The notes: a model not told the origin generated them from the sequence alone. A stretch of 64,000 nucleotides of DNA from Saccharothrix algeriensis (GCF_016907655.1 NZ_JAFBCL010000001.1:2514001-2578000); one strand, 5' to 3'. Shown: positions 35,089 to 44,657, counted from the stretch's first letter. Program-made: numbers and translations.

Positions 35089-35167
35089 GGGAGGTGAGTC
35101 TACGCGCCGGGCCGCCGTGTCCGATTCCCGCGAGACGCCTGGTGCCGGCGATGGCAGAGTGACCACC

Positions 35168-36436
35168 ATGCCGGTCGACGCCGAACGCGCCTACCGGGCC
35201 GTCGCCGCCCGCGACGCCCGGTTCGACGGGTGCTTCATCCTCGCGGTGCGGACCACCCGCATCTACTGCCGCCCGTCCTGCCCGGCGATCACGCCGAAGC
35301 GGCGCAACGCCGAGTTCTACCCGACGGCCGCCGCCGCGCAGTCGGCCGGCTACCGGGCGTGCCGGCGGTGCCTGCCGGACGCGGTGCCGGGCTCGCCGGA
35401 GTGGAACCTGCGGGCCGACCTCGCCGCGCGGGCCATGCGGCTGATCTCCGACGGCGTCGTCGAGCGCGACGGCGTGCCCGGCCTCGCCGCCCGGCTCGGC
35501 TACTCGGAGCGGCACCTGACCAGGGTGCTGACCGCGGAGCTGGGCGCCGGGCCGCTGGCGCTGGCGCGGGCGCACCGGGCGCACTCGGCGCGGCTGCTGA
35601 TCGAGACGACCGACCTGTCGTTCACCGACGTCGCCTTCGCCGCCGGGTTCGCCAGCGTGCGGCAGTTCAACGACACGATCCGGGCGGTGTTCGCGGCCAC
35701 GCCGTCGGCGCTGCGGGCGAAGCGCCGGGTCGCCGGCAACGCGGGCCGCATCGCGCTGCGGCTGCCCTACCGGCCGCCGTTCGACGCCGCCGGGCTGCTG
35801 GCCCACTTCCGGGCGTCGGCGATCCCGGGCGTCGAGCACGTGACGGACACCTCCTACGCCCGGTCTCTGCGCCTGCCGCACGGGCAGGCGACGGTGCTGC
35901 TGGAGCCGGCCGCCGGCCACGTGGCGTGCTCGCTGCGCCTGACCGACCTGCGCGACCTGGGCAGCGCGGTGAGCCGCGTGCGGCGGCTGCTGGACCTCGA
36001 CGCCGACCCGCAGGCCGTCGACGGGTTCCTCGGCGAGGACCCGGTGCTGCGCCCCCTGGTGCGCGACCGGCCGGGCGTGCGGGTGCCGGGCAGCGTCGAC
36101 GGCGCCGAGACGCTGCTGCGGGCGCTGGGCCACCGGTCGCCCGGCGAGCCGCTGGACGTCCCCGACGGCCCGGTCACCCACCTCTACCCCGCGCCCGCGG
36201 CGGTCGACTCGCCGGTGGCCGCGGCGCTGGCCGACGGCAGCCTCGTCGTGGACGTCGGCCGGGACGCCGACGAGCTGCACGCCGAGCTGGCCGCGTTCCC
36301 CGGCGTCGGGCCGGACGTCGCCCGCTACGTCGTGATGCGCGTGCTCGGCGCGCCCGACGTTCCCCTGACCACCGACAACGCGGCCTGGCGCCCTTGGCGC
36401 TCCTACGCCGCGATGCACCTGAGGAGGACCGCGTGA
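35168..36436 (+). CDS. Ada-AlkA fusion: methyl-phosphotriester-sensing regulator and 3-methyladenine glycosylase
   Basis: A 422-residue fusion. Residues 8-75 are the Ada zinc/methyl-acceptor domain with cysteines 34, 38, 65 and 68 (RIYCRPSCPA...YRACRRC). Residues 80-180 form an AraC-type HTH domain (VPGLAARLGYSERHLTRVL; SFTDVAFAAGFASVRQFND). From about 195 an AlkA-type N-terminal domain and HhH glycosylase region follow, ending FPGVGPDVARYVVMRVLGAPDVPLTTDN, with the catalytic Asp expected in the last segment. It senses methylated phosphates and excises alkylated bases, and would activate itself and the methyltransferase. The stop overlaps the next gene's start (GTGA). Confidence 0.92.
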   Translation: MPVDAERAYRAVAARDARFDGCFILAVRTTRIYCRPSCPAITPKRRNAEFYPTAAAAQSAGYRACRRCLPDAVPGSPEWNLRADLAARAMRLISDGVVERDGVPGLAARLGYSERHLTRVLTAELGAGPLALARAHRAHSARLLIETTDLSFTDVAFAAGFASVRQFNDTIRAVFAATPSALRAKRRVAGNAGRIALRLPYRPPFDAAGLLAHFRASAIPGVEHVTDTSYARSLRLPHGQATVLLEPAAGHVACSLRLTDLRDLGSAVSRVRRLLDLDADPQAVDGFLGEDPVLRPLVRDRPGVRVPGSVDGAETLLRALGHRSPGEPLDVPDGPVTHLYPAPAAVDSPVAAALADGSLVVDVGRDADELHAELAAFPGVGPDVARYVVMRVLGAPDVPLTTDNAAWRPWRSYAAMHLRRTA

Positions 36437-36936
36437 GCACCGGATTCACGTCCACCGTGGACACCCCGATCGGGCCTTTCACGGCCGTCGTCGCCACCGA
36501 CGGCGCCGTGCTGGCCAGCGGCTGGACCGCGTCGACCGACGACCTGCTGCCCCAGGTCGCGACCGCGCTGCGCCCGTCGACCCTGACCCCGCGCCGCGAC
36601 CTGGGCGCGGTGACCAGGGCGGTGCGCGACTACCACGCGGGCGCGCTGGACGCGATCGCCGACGTGCCGGTGCGGCAGCGCTCGGGCGCGTTCGTGGAGC
36701 ACGCCTGGACGGCGCTGCGCGCGGTGCCGGCGGGCAAGCCGGTCAGCTACGCGGACTACGCCCTGCTGGCCGGCCGCCCCTCGGCCGTCCGGGCCGCCGC
36801 CGCGGCCTGCGCGCGCAACGCGGCCACCCTGTTCGTGCCGTGCCACCGGGTGATCCGCAGCGGTGGCGCGATCGGCAACTTCCGGTGGGGCGTGGACGTG
36901 AAGCGCTGGCTGCTCGGCCACGAGGACCGGGGCTGA
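36433..36936 (+). CDS. ogt: O6-methylguanine-DNA methyltransferase
   Basis: A 167-residue suicide repair protein with the acceptor motif FVPCHRVIRSGGAIGNFRWG and the DNA-binding HTH region VSYADYALLAGRPSAVRAAAAACARN. It removes methyl groups from O6-methylguanine onto the PCHR cysteine. Overlap with the Ada-AlkA stop codon means the two alkylation-repair activities are made together, replacing the C-terminal methyltransferase domain of enterobacterial Ada. Confidence 0.95.
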   Translation: MSTGFTSTVDTPIGPFTAVVATDGAVLASGWTASTDDLLPQVATALRPSTLTPRRDLGAVTRAVRDYHAGALDAIADVPVRQRSGAFVEHAWTALRAVPAGKPVSYADYALLAGRPSAVRAAAAACARNAATLFVPCHRVIRSGGAIGNFRWGVDVKRWLLGHEDRG

Positions 36937-36943
36937 GCTGCCC

Positions 36944-36969
36944 GACCGGCGCGGGCGCCCGCGCCGGTC
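36944..36969. terminator. Palindromic terminator between ogt and sbcC
   Basis: A perfect 12-bp inverted repeat, GACCGGCGCGGG (36944-36955) and CCCGCGCCGGTC (36958-36969), between convergent genes. It overlaps the sbcC stop codon by two bases. Confidence 0.65.
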
Positions 36970-39847
36970 AGGCCACGACCTCCAGCGAGGAACCGCCGCG
37001 CGCCTTGCGCACCCGCAGCCTGGTCGGGATGCGCTGGCGCAGCTCCTCCACGTGCGACACCAGGCCCACCACGCGCCCGCCCGCGCGCAGTTCGTCCAAA
37101 GTGGACATCACCAGCTCCAGGGTGTCCGCGTCGAGCGTCCCGAAGCCCTCGTCGATGAACAGCGTGTCGAGCACCGCCCCGGCCGCCACGACGTCGGCCA
37201 GGCCCAGCGCCAGCGCCAGCGAGGCCAGGAACGACTCGCCGCCGGACAGCGTCTTGGCGGGCCGCTGCTGCCCCGAGTAGTCGTCCAGCACGTCGAGCCC
37301 CAGCCCGCCCCTGGTGCCCCGCGGACCGGCCTCGACCGAGTGCACGAACCGGTAGCGGCCCTGGCTCATGCGCTCCAGCCGGGCGCTCGCGGCGACCGCC
37401 ACCTCCTCCAGCCGGGCCGCCAGGACGTACGTGCGCAGGGTCATGCTCATGGTGTTCTGCCCCTGGCCGTTGATCACGTCGGTCAGCGCGTCCAGCTCGG
37501 CGTACTCCGCCTCCACCGGCTCCAGCCCGGCCCACGCGGCGGTCAGCCGGCCGGCCAGCTCGCCCGCCCGGCGCGCCCGCTCCCGGGCCGCGGCCAGCGC
37601 CGACGCCGCCCGCTGCGCCCGCTCGTGCAGGTCGCGGTGGCGGGCCTCGGCCCCGGCCAGGTCCACCTGCGCGTCCGGGTCCACGTCCGGCAGCTCCGCC
37701 AGCACCGCCTCGGCGGCGGCCCGCGCGCGCTCCACCTCGCCGACGCGCGCCTCCAGGTCGGCGACGGCCTCCTCGGACCGGACCGCCGCCAGCGCCTCCG
37801 CCACGTCGGCGAACCCCGCGTCGGCCGCCAGGCGGGACACCTCGACGCGCTGCTCGGCCAGCCGCTCGGCGTGCTCGGCGACGGCGGCGCGGCGGTCGGC
37901 CAGCGCGGTCAGCGCGTCGGCGAGGTCGAGCAGGTGGGCGCGGCGCGCGGTCACGTCGGGGAAGTCGCCGCGCGCCTGCTCCAGGCGGGCCGCGCGCTCC
38001 CCGACCGCGTCGAGCAGCTCGCGCCGCCGCGCGGTCAGCTCGGCGACCTCGCGCTCCAGGGCCGCGCGCTCCCGCGCGGCGGCCTCGACCCTGCCCTCCA
38101 GGGTGGTCAGCGCGGTCGCGCGCTCGGCCCGCCGGGCGGCCAGGTCCCGCACCTCGCGGTGCGCCGCGACCAGGGCCTCCGGGTCCTCGTCGCCGACCGC
38201 CTCGCGCAGCGCGGCCACGCGGGCCGTCGCGTCCTGCGCGACCTGCTCGGCCGCACCCCGCCGCTCCAGCGCGGCCTGCTCCGCCGCCGCGGCGCGCTCC
38301 TCGTCGGCGGCGGTCACCGCGTCGCGCACCGGCGGCGCGGGTCGCGGGTGCTCGGCCGAGCCGCACACCGGGCAGTCCCGACCGGCGCGCAGCGACGCCG
38401 CCAGCTCGACGGCCATGCCGTCCAGGCGCCGCTGCCGCACCCGCAGCAGCACCTCCTTGGCCTCCTGGTGGGCGTCGACCGCGGCCCGGCGCGCCTCCTC
38501 GGCCGCCCGCAGCGCCCGGTCGGCGGCGGGCAGCTCCCGCGCGGCCGACGCCTTCGCCGCCACCGCGTCGAGCCGGGCCGCGGCCAGCGCGGACTCCTCG
38601 GCCGCCGACCGGGCGGCGGCCAGCCGGTCGGGCACCTCGGCCAGCGCCGCCACCAGCTTCGCCAGCCGGGCGCCCGCGTCCTGCGAGCGCCGCGCCAGCT
38701 CGTCCGCGCGGCGCCGGTCCTCGTGCTGCCGCCGCGCCTCGGCGGCCAGCTGCGTCAGGCCGCCCGCCTCCTCGCGGAACCGCTCGCCGTCGGCGCGCAG
38801 CTCCTCGCCCCGGTAGCCGAACGAGGCCACGGCCCGCGCCGCCGCGCCCTCCTGCGCCGTCACCGCGTCGAGCGCCTGCCCCAGCCGCCGCACGGCCTCG
38901 TGCGCGGGCGCCACGACCGACGCGCGCCGCGCCGCGTCCCGCTCGCGCACCCACGCCGCCCGCCGGGGCTCGGCCTCGGCGCAGCGCGCCAGCCCGGCCC
39001 GCGCGCCGCGCACCCGGCGCACCCGCTCGGCCAGCTCCCGGGCCCGCTGCCGGTCCCGCTCGGCGGCGGACCGCAGCTCCGCACCGGCCGCCGCGGCCCG
39101 GTCGGCCTCCCGCTCCGCCTCGTCCAGGCGCTTGAGCAGCGAGCTGAGCCACTCGCGGTCCCCGCCGCCCTCCGGCGGCTCCTCGCCCGCGACCTCGGCC
39201 ACCCGCTGCACCAGGTCGCGGGCGGCCCGGCCGAGCGCCTCCAGCTCCCGCCGCTTGACCAGCCGCCGGTCCCGGAACCAGCGCTCCACGTCGAGGAACC
39301 GCTCGGTGCCGAACAGCCGCTCCAGCAGCTTCTCCCGCTCGGCGGTCTCCGCCCGCAGGAACCGCGCGAACTCGCCCTGCGGCAGCAGCACGACCTGGAA
39401 GAACTGCTCGGCGGTCATCCCGAGCAGCGACTCCACCTCGCGCGCCACGTCGTCGATGCGGGTGTGGCCCTCGCCGCGCCACCCGCTGATCCAGGTCAGC
39501 GACACCCGCGCGGGCTGCCGGGTGAACCCGTCGCCGCGCTTCTTGGGCCGGTCGTACTCGGGGCTGCGCACCACCCGGAACCGGCGGCCCCGCACCGTCA
39601 GCTCCAGGGCCACCTCCGTCGGCGCGTCCCGGTCGGCGTAGTCGCAGCGCAGCCGCTTGACGTCGCCGCGCGCGCCGGGCACCCGACCGAACAGCGCGAA
39701 CGCCACCGCGTCGAGCAGCGTGGTCTTGCCCGCGCCCGTGTCGCCGTGCAGCAGGAACAGCCCGTCCGCGCCGAGCAGGTCGAAGTCCACTTCCTCGCGC
39801 CCCGCGTAGGGCCCGAACGCGCGGACCTCCAGCCGGTGCAGCTTCAC
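36968..39847 (-). CDS. sbcC: Exonuclease SbcCD subunit C (Rad50-like SMC ATPase)
   Basis: A 959-residue Rad50-family ATPase. Walker A HGDTGAGKTT is at 34-43, followed by a Q-loop region near QFFQVVLLPQGEFARF. Long coiled coils enclose a zinc-hook CPVCGSAEHP (Cys 492 and 495). The C-terminal signature TLSGGESFLASLALALGLAD, Walker B LDTLFIDEGFGTLD and VSHVEELRQRIP close the ATPase. With SbcD it opens DNA hairpins and trims blocked ends. GTG 39847 overlaps the sbcD stop (GTGA). The very high Ala/Arg/Glu content of the coiled coil produces long spurious antisense frames over this gene. Confidence 0.95.
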   Translation of the reverse strand: MKLHRLEVRAFGPYAGREEVDFDLLGADGLFLLHGDTGAGKTTLLDAVAFALFGRVPGARGDVKRLRCDYADRDAPTEVALELTVRGRRFRVVRSPEYDRPKKRGDGFTRQPARVSLTWISGWRGEGHTRIDDVAREVESLLGMTAEQFFQVVLLPQGEFARFLRAETAEREKLLERLFGTERFLDVERWFRDRRLVKRRELEALGRAARDLVQRVAEVAGEEPPEGGGDREWLSSLLKRLDEAEREADRAAAAGAELRSAAERDRQRARELAERVRRVRGARAGLARCAEAEPRRAAWVRERDAARRASVVAPAHEAVRRLGQALDAVTAQEGAAARAVASFGYRGEELRADGERFREEAGGLTQLAAEARRQHEDRRRADELARRSQDAGARLAKLVAALAEVPDRLAAARSAAEESALAAARLDAVAAKASAARELPAADRALRAAEEARRAAVDAHQEAKEVLLRVRQRRLDGMAVELAASLRAGRDCPVCGSAEHPRPAPPVRDAVTAADEERAAAAEQAALERRGAAEQVAQDATARVAALREAVGDEDPEALVAAHREVRDLAARRAERATALTTLEGRVEAAARERAALEREVAELTARRRELLDAVGERAARLEQARGDFPDVTARRAHLLDLADALTALADRRAAVAEHAERLAEQRVEVSRLAADAGFADVAEALAAVRSEEAVADLEARVGEVERARAAAEAVLAELPDVDPDAQVDLAGAEARHRDLHERAQRAASALAAARERARRAGELAGRLTAAWAGLEPVEAEYAELDALTDVINGQGQNTMSMTLRTYVLAARLEEVAVAASARLERMSQGRYRFVHSVEAGPRGTRGGLGLDVLDDYSGQQRPAKTLSGGESFLASLALALGLADVVAAGAVLDTLFIDEGFGTLDADTLELVMSTLDELRAGGRVVGLVSHVEELRQRIPTRLRVRKARGGSSLEVVA

Positions 39848-40983
39848 GAATCCCCCTCGCGCGCTGCGGTGGCGAGCGCCTCCCGCAGCAGCCCCAGCTC
39901 CCGCTCCGCCGGGAGGCTGCCCCGGACGTCCTCCAGGAAGCAGCAGGCGACCTCCTCGTCGGTGCGACCCCGGACGCGCTCGGCGAAGCGCAGCTCCCCG
40001 GTCCGGCCGCCCTCCGGCCGCCACTCGACGTGCACCGCGTGCGGGAACCGGACCTGCAGGCGGCGCAGCGCGTCCAGCGGCCGGACCCGGTCGGTCAGCA
40101 CCACCGACAGGAAGTGCTCCTCCACCGGCCGGTGCTCCGGCGCGGCCAGCAGCCGCTCCAGCTCGCCGCTCAGCGTGGACAGCCGCCGGGGCACCGGCAG
40201 CGCGCGGTGCTCCACCCCGGCCAGGCCGCCCGCGTCCAGCTCGGCCAGCCACACCGACTTGCTGTGCCGCGCCTCGGAGAACGAGTACGCCACCGGGCTG
40301 CCCGAGTAGCGCAGGTGCTCGGCCAGCACCTGCCGGCCGTGCAGGTGCCCCAGCGCCACGTAGTCCACGCCGTCGAACACCGCGCCCGGCACGTCCTGCA
40401 CGCCGCCCACCGCGATCGTCCGCTCCGACTCGCACGGCTCGCCGCCGGTCACGAACGCGTGCGCCAGCACCACCGCCCGCCCGCCGCGCGCCGCGCGGTC
40501 CGCGCCGACCCGGCGCATCGCCTCGGTCAGCACCGCCGCGTGGCCCCGGCCCTCGACGCCGAGCGCGTGCCGCGCCGTCTCCGGCTCCAGGAACGGGATG
40601 CCGTACACGGCGACCGGCCCGTGCGCGTCCGCGAACAGCACCGGCTCGTGCAGCGCCGCGATCCGGGTGCGCAGGTGCAGCCCGCCCGCCGCCGCGAACC
40701 CGCCGAACAGGCCCAGCCGCGCGGCCGAGTCGTGGTTGCCCGGCGTGATCACCACCCGCGCGCCGGCCGCCCGGATGCGCTCCAGCACCCGCGCGCACAC
40801 CGCGACCGCCTCCGCGTTGGGCACCGCGCGGTCGAACAGGTCGCCGGCCACCAGCACCACGTCGACCCGCTCGTCGACCACCAGGTCGGCCAGCGCGCCC
40901 AGCACCGACTCCTGCTCGGCCAGCAGGTCGCGGCCGTGGAACGTCCGCCCCACGTGCCAGTCGGACGTGTGCAGCAACCTCAT
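39844..40983 (-). CDS. sbcD: Exonuclease SbcCD subunit D (Mre11-like nuclease)
   Basis: A 379-residue metallophosphoesterase nuclease with all phosphoesterase motifs: MRLLHTSDWHVGR, VLVAGDLFDR, VITPGNHDS, VVLAHAFVTG and VALGHLHG. A C-terminal capping domain follows. ATG 40983 gives the canonical N-terminus. It is the first gene of the sbcDC operon and divergent from rmuC. The 99-base gap contains an imperfect SOS-box-like palindrome. Confidence 0.95.
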   Translation of the reverse strand: MRLLHTSDWHVGRTFHGRDLLAEQESVLGALADLVVDERVDVVLVAGDLFDRAVPNAEAVAVCARVLERIRAAGARVVITPGNHDSAARLGLFGGFAAAGGLHLRTRIAALHEPVLFADAHGPVAVYGIPFLEPETARHALGVEGRGHAAVLTEAMRRVGADRAARGGRAVVLAHAFVTGGEPCESERTIAVGGVQDVPGAVFDGVDYVALGHLHGRQVLAEHLRYSGSPVAYSFSEARHSKSVWLAELDAGGLAGVEHRALPVPRRLSTLSGELERLLAAPEHRPVEEHFLSVVLTDRVRPLDALRRLQVRFPHAVHVEWRPEGGRTGELRFAERVRGRTDEEVACCFLEDVRGSLPAERELGLLREALATAAREGDS

Positions 40984-41041
40984 GCCGGCCAACGTAGGGG
41001 CGGGCACCGGCACAACCGCGCCATCCGACTCGGCGTGTCGC

Positions 41042-41057
41042 TCGAACGTGTGATCGG
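41042..41057. promoter_or_regulatory. Possible LexA/SOS box between sbcD and rmuC
   Basis: TCGAACGTGTGATCGG matches the actinobacterial SOS pattern TCGAAC-N4-GTTCGA perfectly in the left half and at four of six positions in the right half. Its position between two divergent DNA-repair genes gives it weight; the imperfect right half weakens it. Confidence 0.35.
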
Positions 41058-41082
41058 AACGGTGTGCGCGATGATCGGGGCC

Positions 41083-42018
41083 ATGACAGCGGTCCTCAGC
41101 ACGGCGGCGGTGGTCGTGGCACTCCTGCTCGCCGGTGCGCTGGTGTTCCTGTGGCGGCTCTACCAGGACGGGGTCCGGCGGGTGGACGCCGCCCTCGCGG
41201 CCGTGCAGCGGGAGCGGGAGCGCGGCGACGCCACCCGCGCCGCGCTCCAGCGCTACGAGGTGGCGTTCTCGTCGGTCAGCGGGCGCGGCGAGCTGGGCGA
41301 GCGGGTCCTGGTGGAGACCGCGCGGGCGCTGGGCCTGCGCGAGGGCGTGCACTTCCGGCTCCAGGTCGACGTGGCGGGCGGCGGCGCGGTGCGGCCCGAC
41401 CTGGTGCTCGACGTGGGCGGCGGCCGGCAGGTGCCGGTCGACGCCAAGATGAGCATGGCGACGTGGGCCGAGGCGGTGGAGACCGACGACCCGGCGGAGC
41501 GGGCCGACGCGCTGCGCGTGCACGTGCGCAACATCCGGGCCCGCGCGGCCGAGCTGGCGGGCAAGGGCTACCAGCGCTGGGCGGACGCCATCTACGGGAC
41601 GATCATGTTCGTGCCCAACGACGGCGCGGTGGTCGCGGCCCTGGACACCGACCCGGAGCTGCTGCGCTGGCTGCTGGACCGGCGGGTCTTCCTGTGCGGG
41701 CCGACCGGCTTCGCGGTCATCGCGTCGGCGGCGATGTTCGCCGTCACCGACCGCGCGCTGGCCGACGACGTGGAGCAGGTGCGCGCGCAGGCGTCCCGGG
41801 CGCACCGGGCCGCCGACGGCGCGATCGACGCGGTCAACCTGTCCAGCACGCACCTCCAGCGGTTCCTGTCGGCGCGCCGGCGCGAGCTGGACGCGCTGGA
41901 GAGCTTCCGGGCGGCGGTGGAGCCGCTGACCGCCGCGTCGGCCAGCCCCAGCCCGCCGGCGCTCGTGCGCCGGACCGACGAAGGCGTCAGTGCACCCTTG
42001 GACGCCCGCGAGGCGTAA
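41083..42018 (+). CDS. rmuC: RmuC-family DNA recombination protein (short form)
   Basis: A 311-residue protein: an N-terminal membrane helix (STAAVVVALLLAGALVFLW), a short coiled coil, then the RmuC nuclease-like core GELGERVLVETARALGL, RPDLVLDVGGGRQVPVDAKMSM (PD-(D/E)xK-type D...DAK) and YGTIMFVPNDGAVVAAL. E. coli RmuC is about 475 residues; the long N-terminal coiled coil is much reduced here. RmuC limits inversions and rearrangements at short inverted repeats. The ATG at 41083 has GGGG just upstream; the ATG at 41071 is in frame but lacks a ribosome site. Confidence 0.85.
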   Translation: MTAVLSTAAVVVALLLAGALVFLWRLYQDGVRRVDAALAAVQRERERGDATRAALQRYEVAFSSVSGRGELGERVLVETARALGLREGVHFRLQVDVAGGGAVRPDLVLDVGGGRQVPVDAKMSMATWAEAVETDDPAERADALRVHVRNIRARAAELAGKGYQRWADAIYGTIMFVPNDGAVVAALDTDPELLRWLLDRRVFLCGPTGFAVIASAAMFAVTDRALADDVEQVRAQASRAHRAADGAIDAVNLSSTHLQRFLSARRRELDALESFRAAVEPLTAASASPSPPALVRRTDEGVSAPLDAREA

Positions 42019-42060
42019 TAGAGTGTGGGACCCGGAGCCGAAGCCGAACGAGGAGTGGGC

Positions 42061-42810
42061 GTGACCGCTGCAACGCGCGAGCCGGAGGACGAGGAACTCG
42101 ACCCCGTCCGCTGGAACGACCGCGCCCTCTTCGGCACCTTCCGGGGCCTGCCCTGGTGGGCGGCCGTGCTCGGGACGTTCGTGCTGGCCGTCGTCGGCAC
42201 CTACGTCGACGTCAGCTCGTCGGCGAAGACCGTGGGGTGGGTGTTCGCCGTCACGTTCTTCGTCGGGGCCGTCGGCGCGGTGGTGTTCGTGGAGCGGCGG
42301 TCGATGTTCGGCCCGGTCGTCCAGCCGCCGCTGGTGCTGGCCATCGTCGTGCCGCTGATGGTGGTGCTGACCGGCGGCCTGCCCTCGGGCGGGCTGCCGG
42401 CGATCGGCCTGGGCCTGGGCAAACCGCTGATCGACGGCTTCCCGGCGATGGCGATCACGACGGCGTGCACGGTGATCATCGGCCTGGTGCGGGTCACCAC
42501 GCAGAAGGACCCGAACCGCCCCACCCGGGAGGAGGTCCGCGAGGCCGAGGGCGAGCCGGCGCGGTCCGCCGAGGACCGCCCGAAGCGCCCCCGCGAGTCC
42601 GCGCCCGCCCGGGAGGCCGCTCGCGACGCCGAGGACCGGCCGCGCCGCAAGGCGCCCAAGGGCGACGAGCCCCGCCGCAAGCCCGCCGACGGCGACGAGC
42701 CCCGCCCCAAGCGCCCGCGCCCGCAGTCCGACGAGGACCGCCCGCGCCGGCCCCGCGAGCAGGGCTCCCGCTCGCCGCAGCGCCGCCCGCGCCGGCGCGA
42801 CGAGGACTGA
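42061..42810 (+). CDS. Membrane protein with DUF6542-like domain and charged C-terminal tail
   Basis: A 249-residue protein. Residues 28-140 hold about four transmembrane helices ([75 protein letters not shown]). From 150 on it is a disordered tail rich in Arg/Pro/Glu/Asp with repeated [15 protein letters not shown] blocks. GTG 42061 has GAGGAG eight bases upstream. The head resembles proteins annotated DUF6542 next to ispH in other actinobacteria. Function is unknown; the basic tail could contact nucleic acid or other cytoplasmic partners. Confidence 0.75.
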   Translation: MTAATREPEDEELDPVRWNDRALFGTFRGLPWWAAVLGTFVLAVVGTYVDVSSSAKTVGWVFAVTFFVGAVGAVVFVERRSMFGPVVQPPLVLAIVVPLMVVLTGGLPSGGLPAIGLGLGKPLIDGFPAMAITTACTVIIGLVRVTTQKDPNRPTREEVREAEGEPARSAEDRPKRPRESAPAREAARDAEDRPRRKAPKGDEPRRKPADGDEPRPKRPRPQSDEDRPRRPREQGSRSPQRRPRRRDED

Positions 42811-42887
42811 CACCGACGCGAACCGGCGCCGGAGCCAGCCGGCACCGGAGCCCGCGGCCCGTTCACAGCAGCGGGTCGGGGCAACCG

Positions 42888-42933
42888 CCCGCAGAGCCCT
42901 TCACCGACGTCCCGCAGAGCCCTTCACCGACGT
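42888..42933. repeat. Perfect 23-bp tandem duplication
   Basis: Two exact adjacent copies of a 23-base unit beginning CCCGCAGAGCC and ending CACCGACGT, at 42888-42910 and 42911-42933, in the gap between the DUF6542-like gene and the convergent ispH gene. The rest of the 259-base gap is G/C-run DNA with no gene. Confidence 0.9.
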
Positions 42934-43069
42934 GAGGGGCTTCGCGGCAGCCGTCCCGCGCCCGCGTCCCGGGAGGGGTCCACTCCGGACCGGGGGTTCC
43001 CGGACGGCCCGGGATCCCGGCACGGGGTCCTCGGCCCGGTGTCCCGGCGCGGGACCCCCGGCGCGCTGC

Positions 43070-44014
43070 TCAGCGCACCATGTCCTTGCGCAGCTCGCGG
43101 GGCAGGGCGAAGGCGATCTTCTCGTTGGCCGTGGTGATCTCCTCGACGTCCCCGTACCCGCGCTCGGCCAGGAACTCGAGCAGCTCCATCACCAGGATGT
43201 CCGGCACGGAAGCGCCGGAGGTCACCCCGACGGTGGTCACGCCGTCGAGCCACGCCGGGTCGACCTCGCGCGCGTAGTCGACCAGGTGCGCCGCCCGCGC
43301 GCCCGCCTGGAGCGCCACCTCGACCAGCCGCACCGAGTTGGACGAGTTCCGGGAGCCCACCACCAGCACGAGGTCGCACTCGGGGGCCATGGTCTTCACC
43401 GCCGTCTGGCGGTTGGACGTCGCGTAGCAGATGTCGTCCGACGGCGGCTCCTGGAGGTCCGGGAACCGCTCCTGCAACTGCCGCACCCGGATCATCGTCT
43501 CGTCCACCGACAGCGTGGTCTGCGACAGCCACACCACCTTGGACGGGTCGCGCACGACGACCTTGTCCACGTCCTCGGCCGTGTCCACGAGCTGGATGTG
43601 CTCCGGGGCCTCGCCCGCGGTGCCCTCGACCTCCTCGTGCCCCTCGTGGCCGATGAGCAGGATGTCGTAGTCCTCGCGCGCGAACCGGCGCGCTTCGTTG
43701 TGGACCTTGGTCACCAGCGGGCAGGTGGCGTCGATGGTGCGCAGCCGGCGGGCCGCGGCCTCCTCGTGCACCGCGGGCGACACGCCGTGCGCCGAGAACA
43801 CCACGAGCGCGCCCTCGGGCACCTGGTCGGTCTCGTCGACGAAGATCGCGCCACGCCTGGACAACGTCTCGACCACGTGCTTGTTGTGGACGATCTCCTT
43901 GCGCACGTACACCGGCGCGCCGTACTGCTCCAGCGCCTTCTCGACGGTGACGACCGCGCGGTCCACGCCGGCGCAGTAGCCGCGCGGCTTGGCCAGGAGC
44001 ACTCGCTTGTCCAT
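43070..44014 (-). CDS. ispH: 4-hydroxy-3-methylbut-2-enyl diphosphate reductase
   Basis: A 314-residue Fe-S enzyme that makes IPP and DMAPP in the last step of the MEP pathway. The three cluster cysteines are in [10 protein letters not shown] (Cys 14), [12 protein letters not shown] and [13 protein letters not shown]. His-containing active-site motifs VHNKHVV and [10 protein letters not shown] and the TSGASVPD segment are present. ATG 44014 gives the usual N-terminus [14 protein letters not shown]. It is divergent from the lipid-droplet-type gene. Confidence 0.95.
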   Translation of the reverse strand: MDKRVLLAKPRGYCAGVDRAVVTVEKALEQYGAPVYVRKEIVHNKHVVETLSRRGAIFVDETDQVPEGALVVFSAHGVSPAVHEEAAARRLRTIDATCPLVTKVHNEARRFAREDYDILLIGHEGHEEVEGTAGEAPEHIQLVDTAEDVDKVVVRDPSKVVWLSQTTLSVDETMIRVRQLQERFPDLQEPPSDDICYATSNRQTAVKTMAPECDLVLVVGSRNSSNSVRLVEVALQAGARAAHLVDYAREVDPAWLDGVTTVGVTSGASVPDILVMELLEFLAERGYGDVEEITTANEKIAFALPRELRKDMVR

Positions 44015-44111
44015 GCCCCAAGGGTACGGGCTGCCCGGGGGCGCGGACCGCCCCAGGGGCACGGGCGCGGAAGGTGGGCATCCGCGGCCCGACTGCGGCA
44101 GGCTAGGGGGC

Positions 44112-44657
44112 ATGAAGCCACTGCCGCTGCCCGTCCGCCTCGCCGCGGGACTGGCGGTCACCGCCGTCGAGCAGGCCCGGAAGCTCCCGCACCAGCTCGT
44201 GGGGCTGCCGGTGACCGTGGTCAGCGAGGCGCTGCAACTGTCGATGCGGGTCCAGCAGCGGGTGACGGAACTCGCAATCAAGGGCGACGACGCCCTGGCC
44301 GGGTTGCGCCCCGCGGAAGCCGAGCCGGAGTGGGCCACGTTCGACGAGGACGACGACACCGCCGCGGGCGCCCCGGCGCCGGAGGGGTTCGCGGACCCCG
44401 GGGCCGCCGGCGCGCCGGTCGACGACCCGTGGGAGGCCGAGGAGCAGGCGCTGGCCGCCGAGCCGCCCGCCGCGCTGCCGAACTACGACGAGCTGACGCT
44501 GCCGCAGCTGCGCGCGCGGCTGCGGGGGCTGTCGATCGCGGACCTGGAGCAGCTGCTCGACCACGAGCGCACCCACGCGGCCCGCCCGGAGTTCACCGGG
44601 ATGCTGACGCGCCGGATCGCCAACCTCCGCCCGGCCGCGAGCCCCGACCAGCGGTGA
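44112..44657 (+). CDS. Lipid droplet-associated-type protein (Rv1109c-like)
   Basis: A 181-residue protein. An amphipathic N-terminal half ([41 protein letters not shown]) could bind a lipid surface. An acidic Ala/Pro/Glu-rich linker follows, then a compact C-terminal helical module [38 protein letters not shown] with the [15 protein letters not shown] signature common to this actinobacterial family. The protein upstream of xseA in mycobacteria carries a lipid-droplet-associated annotation; direct evidence here is positional. The TGA overlaps the xseA GTG. Confidence 0.75.
   Translation: MKPLPLPVRLAAGLAVTAVEQARKLPHQLVGLPVTVVSEALQLSMRVQQRVTELAIKGDDALAGLRPAEAEPEWATFDEDDDTAAGAPAPEGFADPGAAGAPVDDPWEAEEQALAAEPPAALPNYDELTLPQLRARLRGLSIADLEQLLDHERTHAARPEFTGMLTRRIANLRPAASPDQR

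Noticed and set aside
35015-35167. An N-terminal extension of the Ada-AlkA protein
   Set aside because: The extension is antisense to the start of ychF; ATG 35168 gives the standard Ada N-terminus.
37052-40309. A 1085-codon plus-strand frame antisense to sbcC and sbcD
   Set aside because: The translation is Arg/Gln/His/Leu-rich without recognisable domains, while the minus strand has intact Walker and nuclease motifs.
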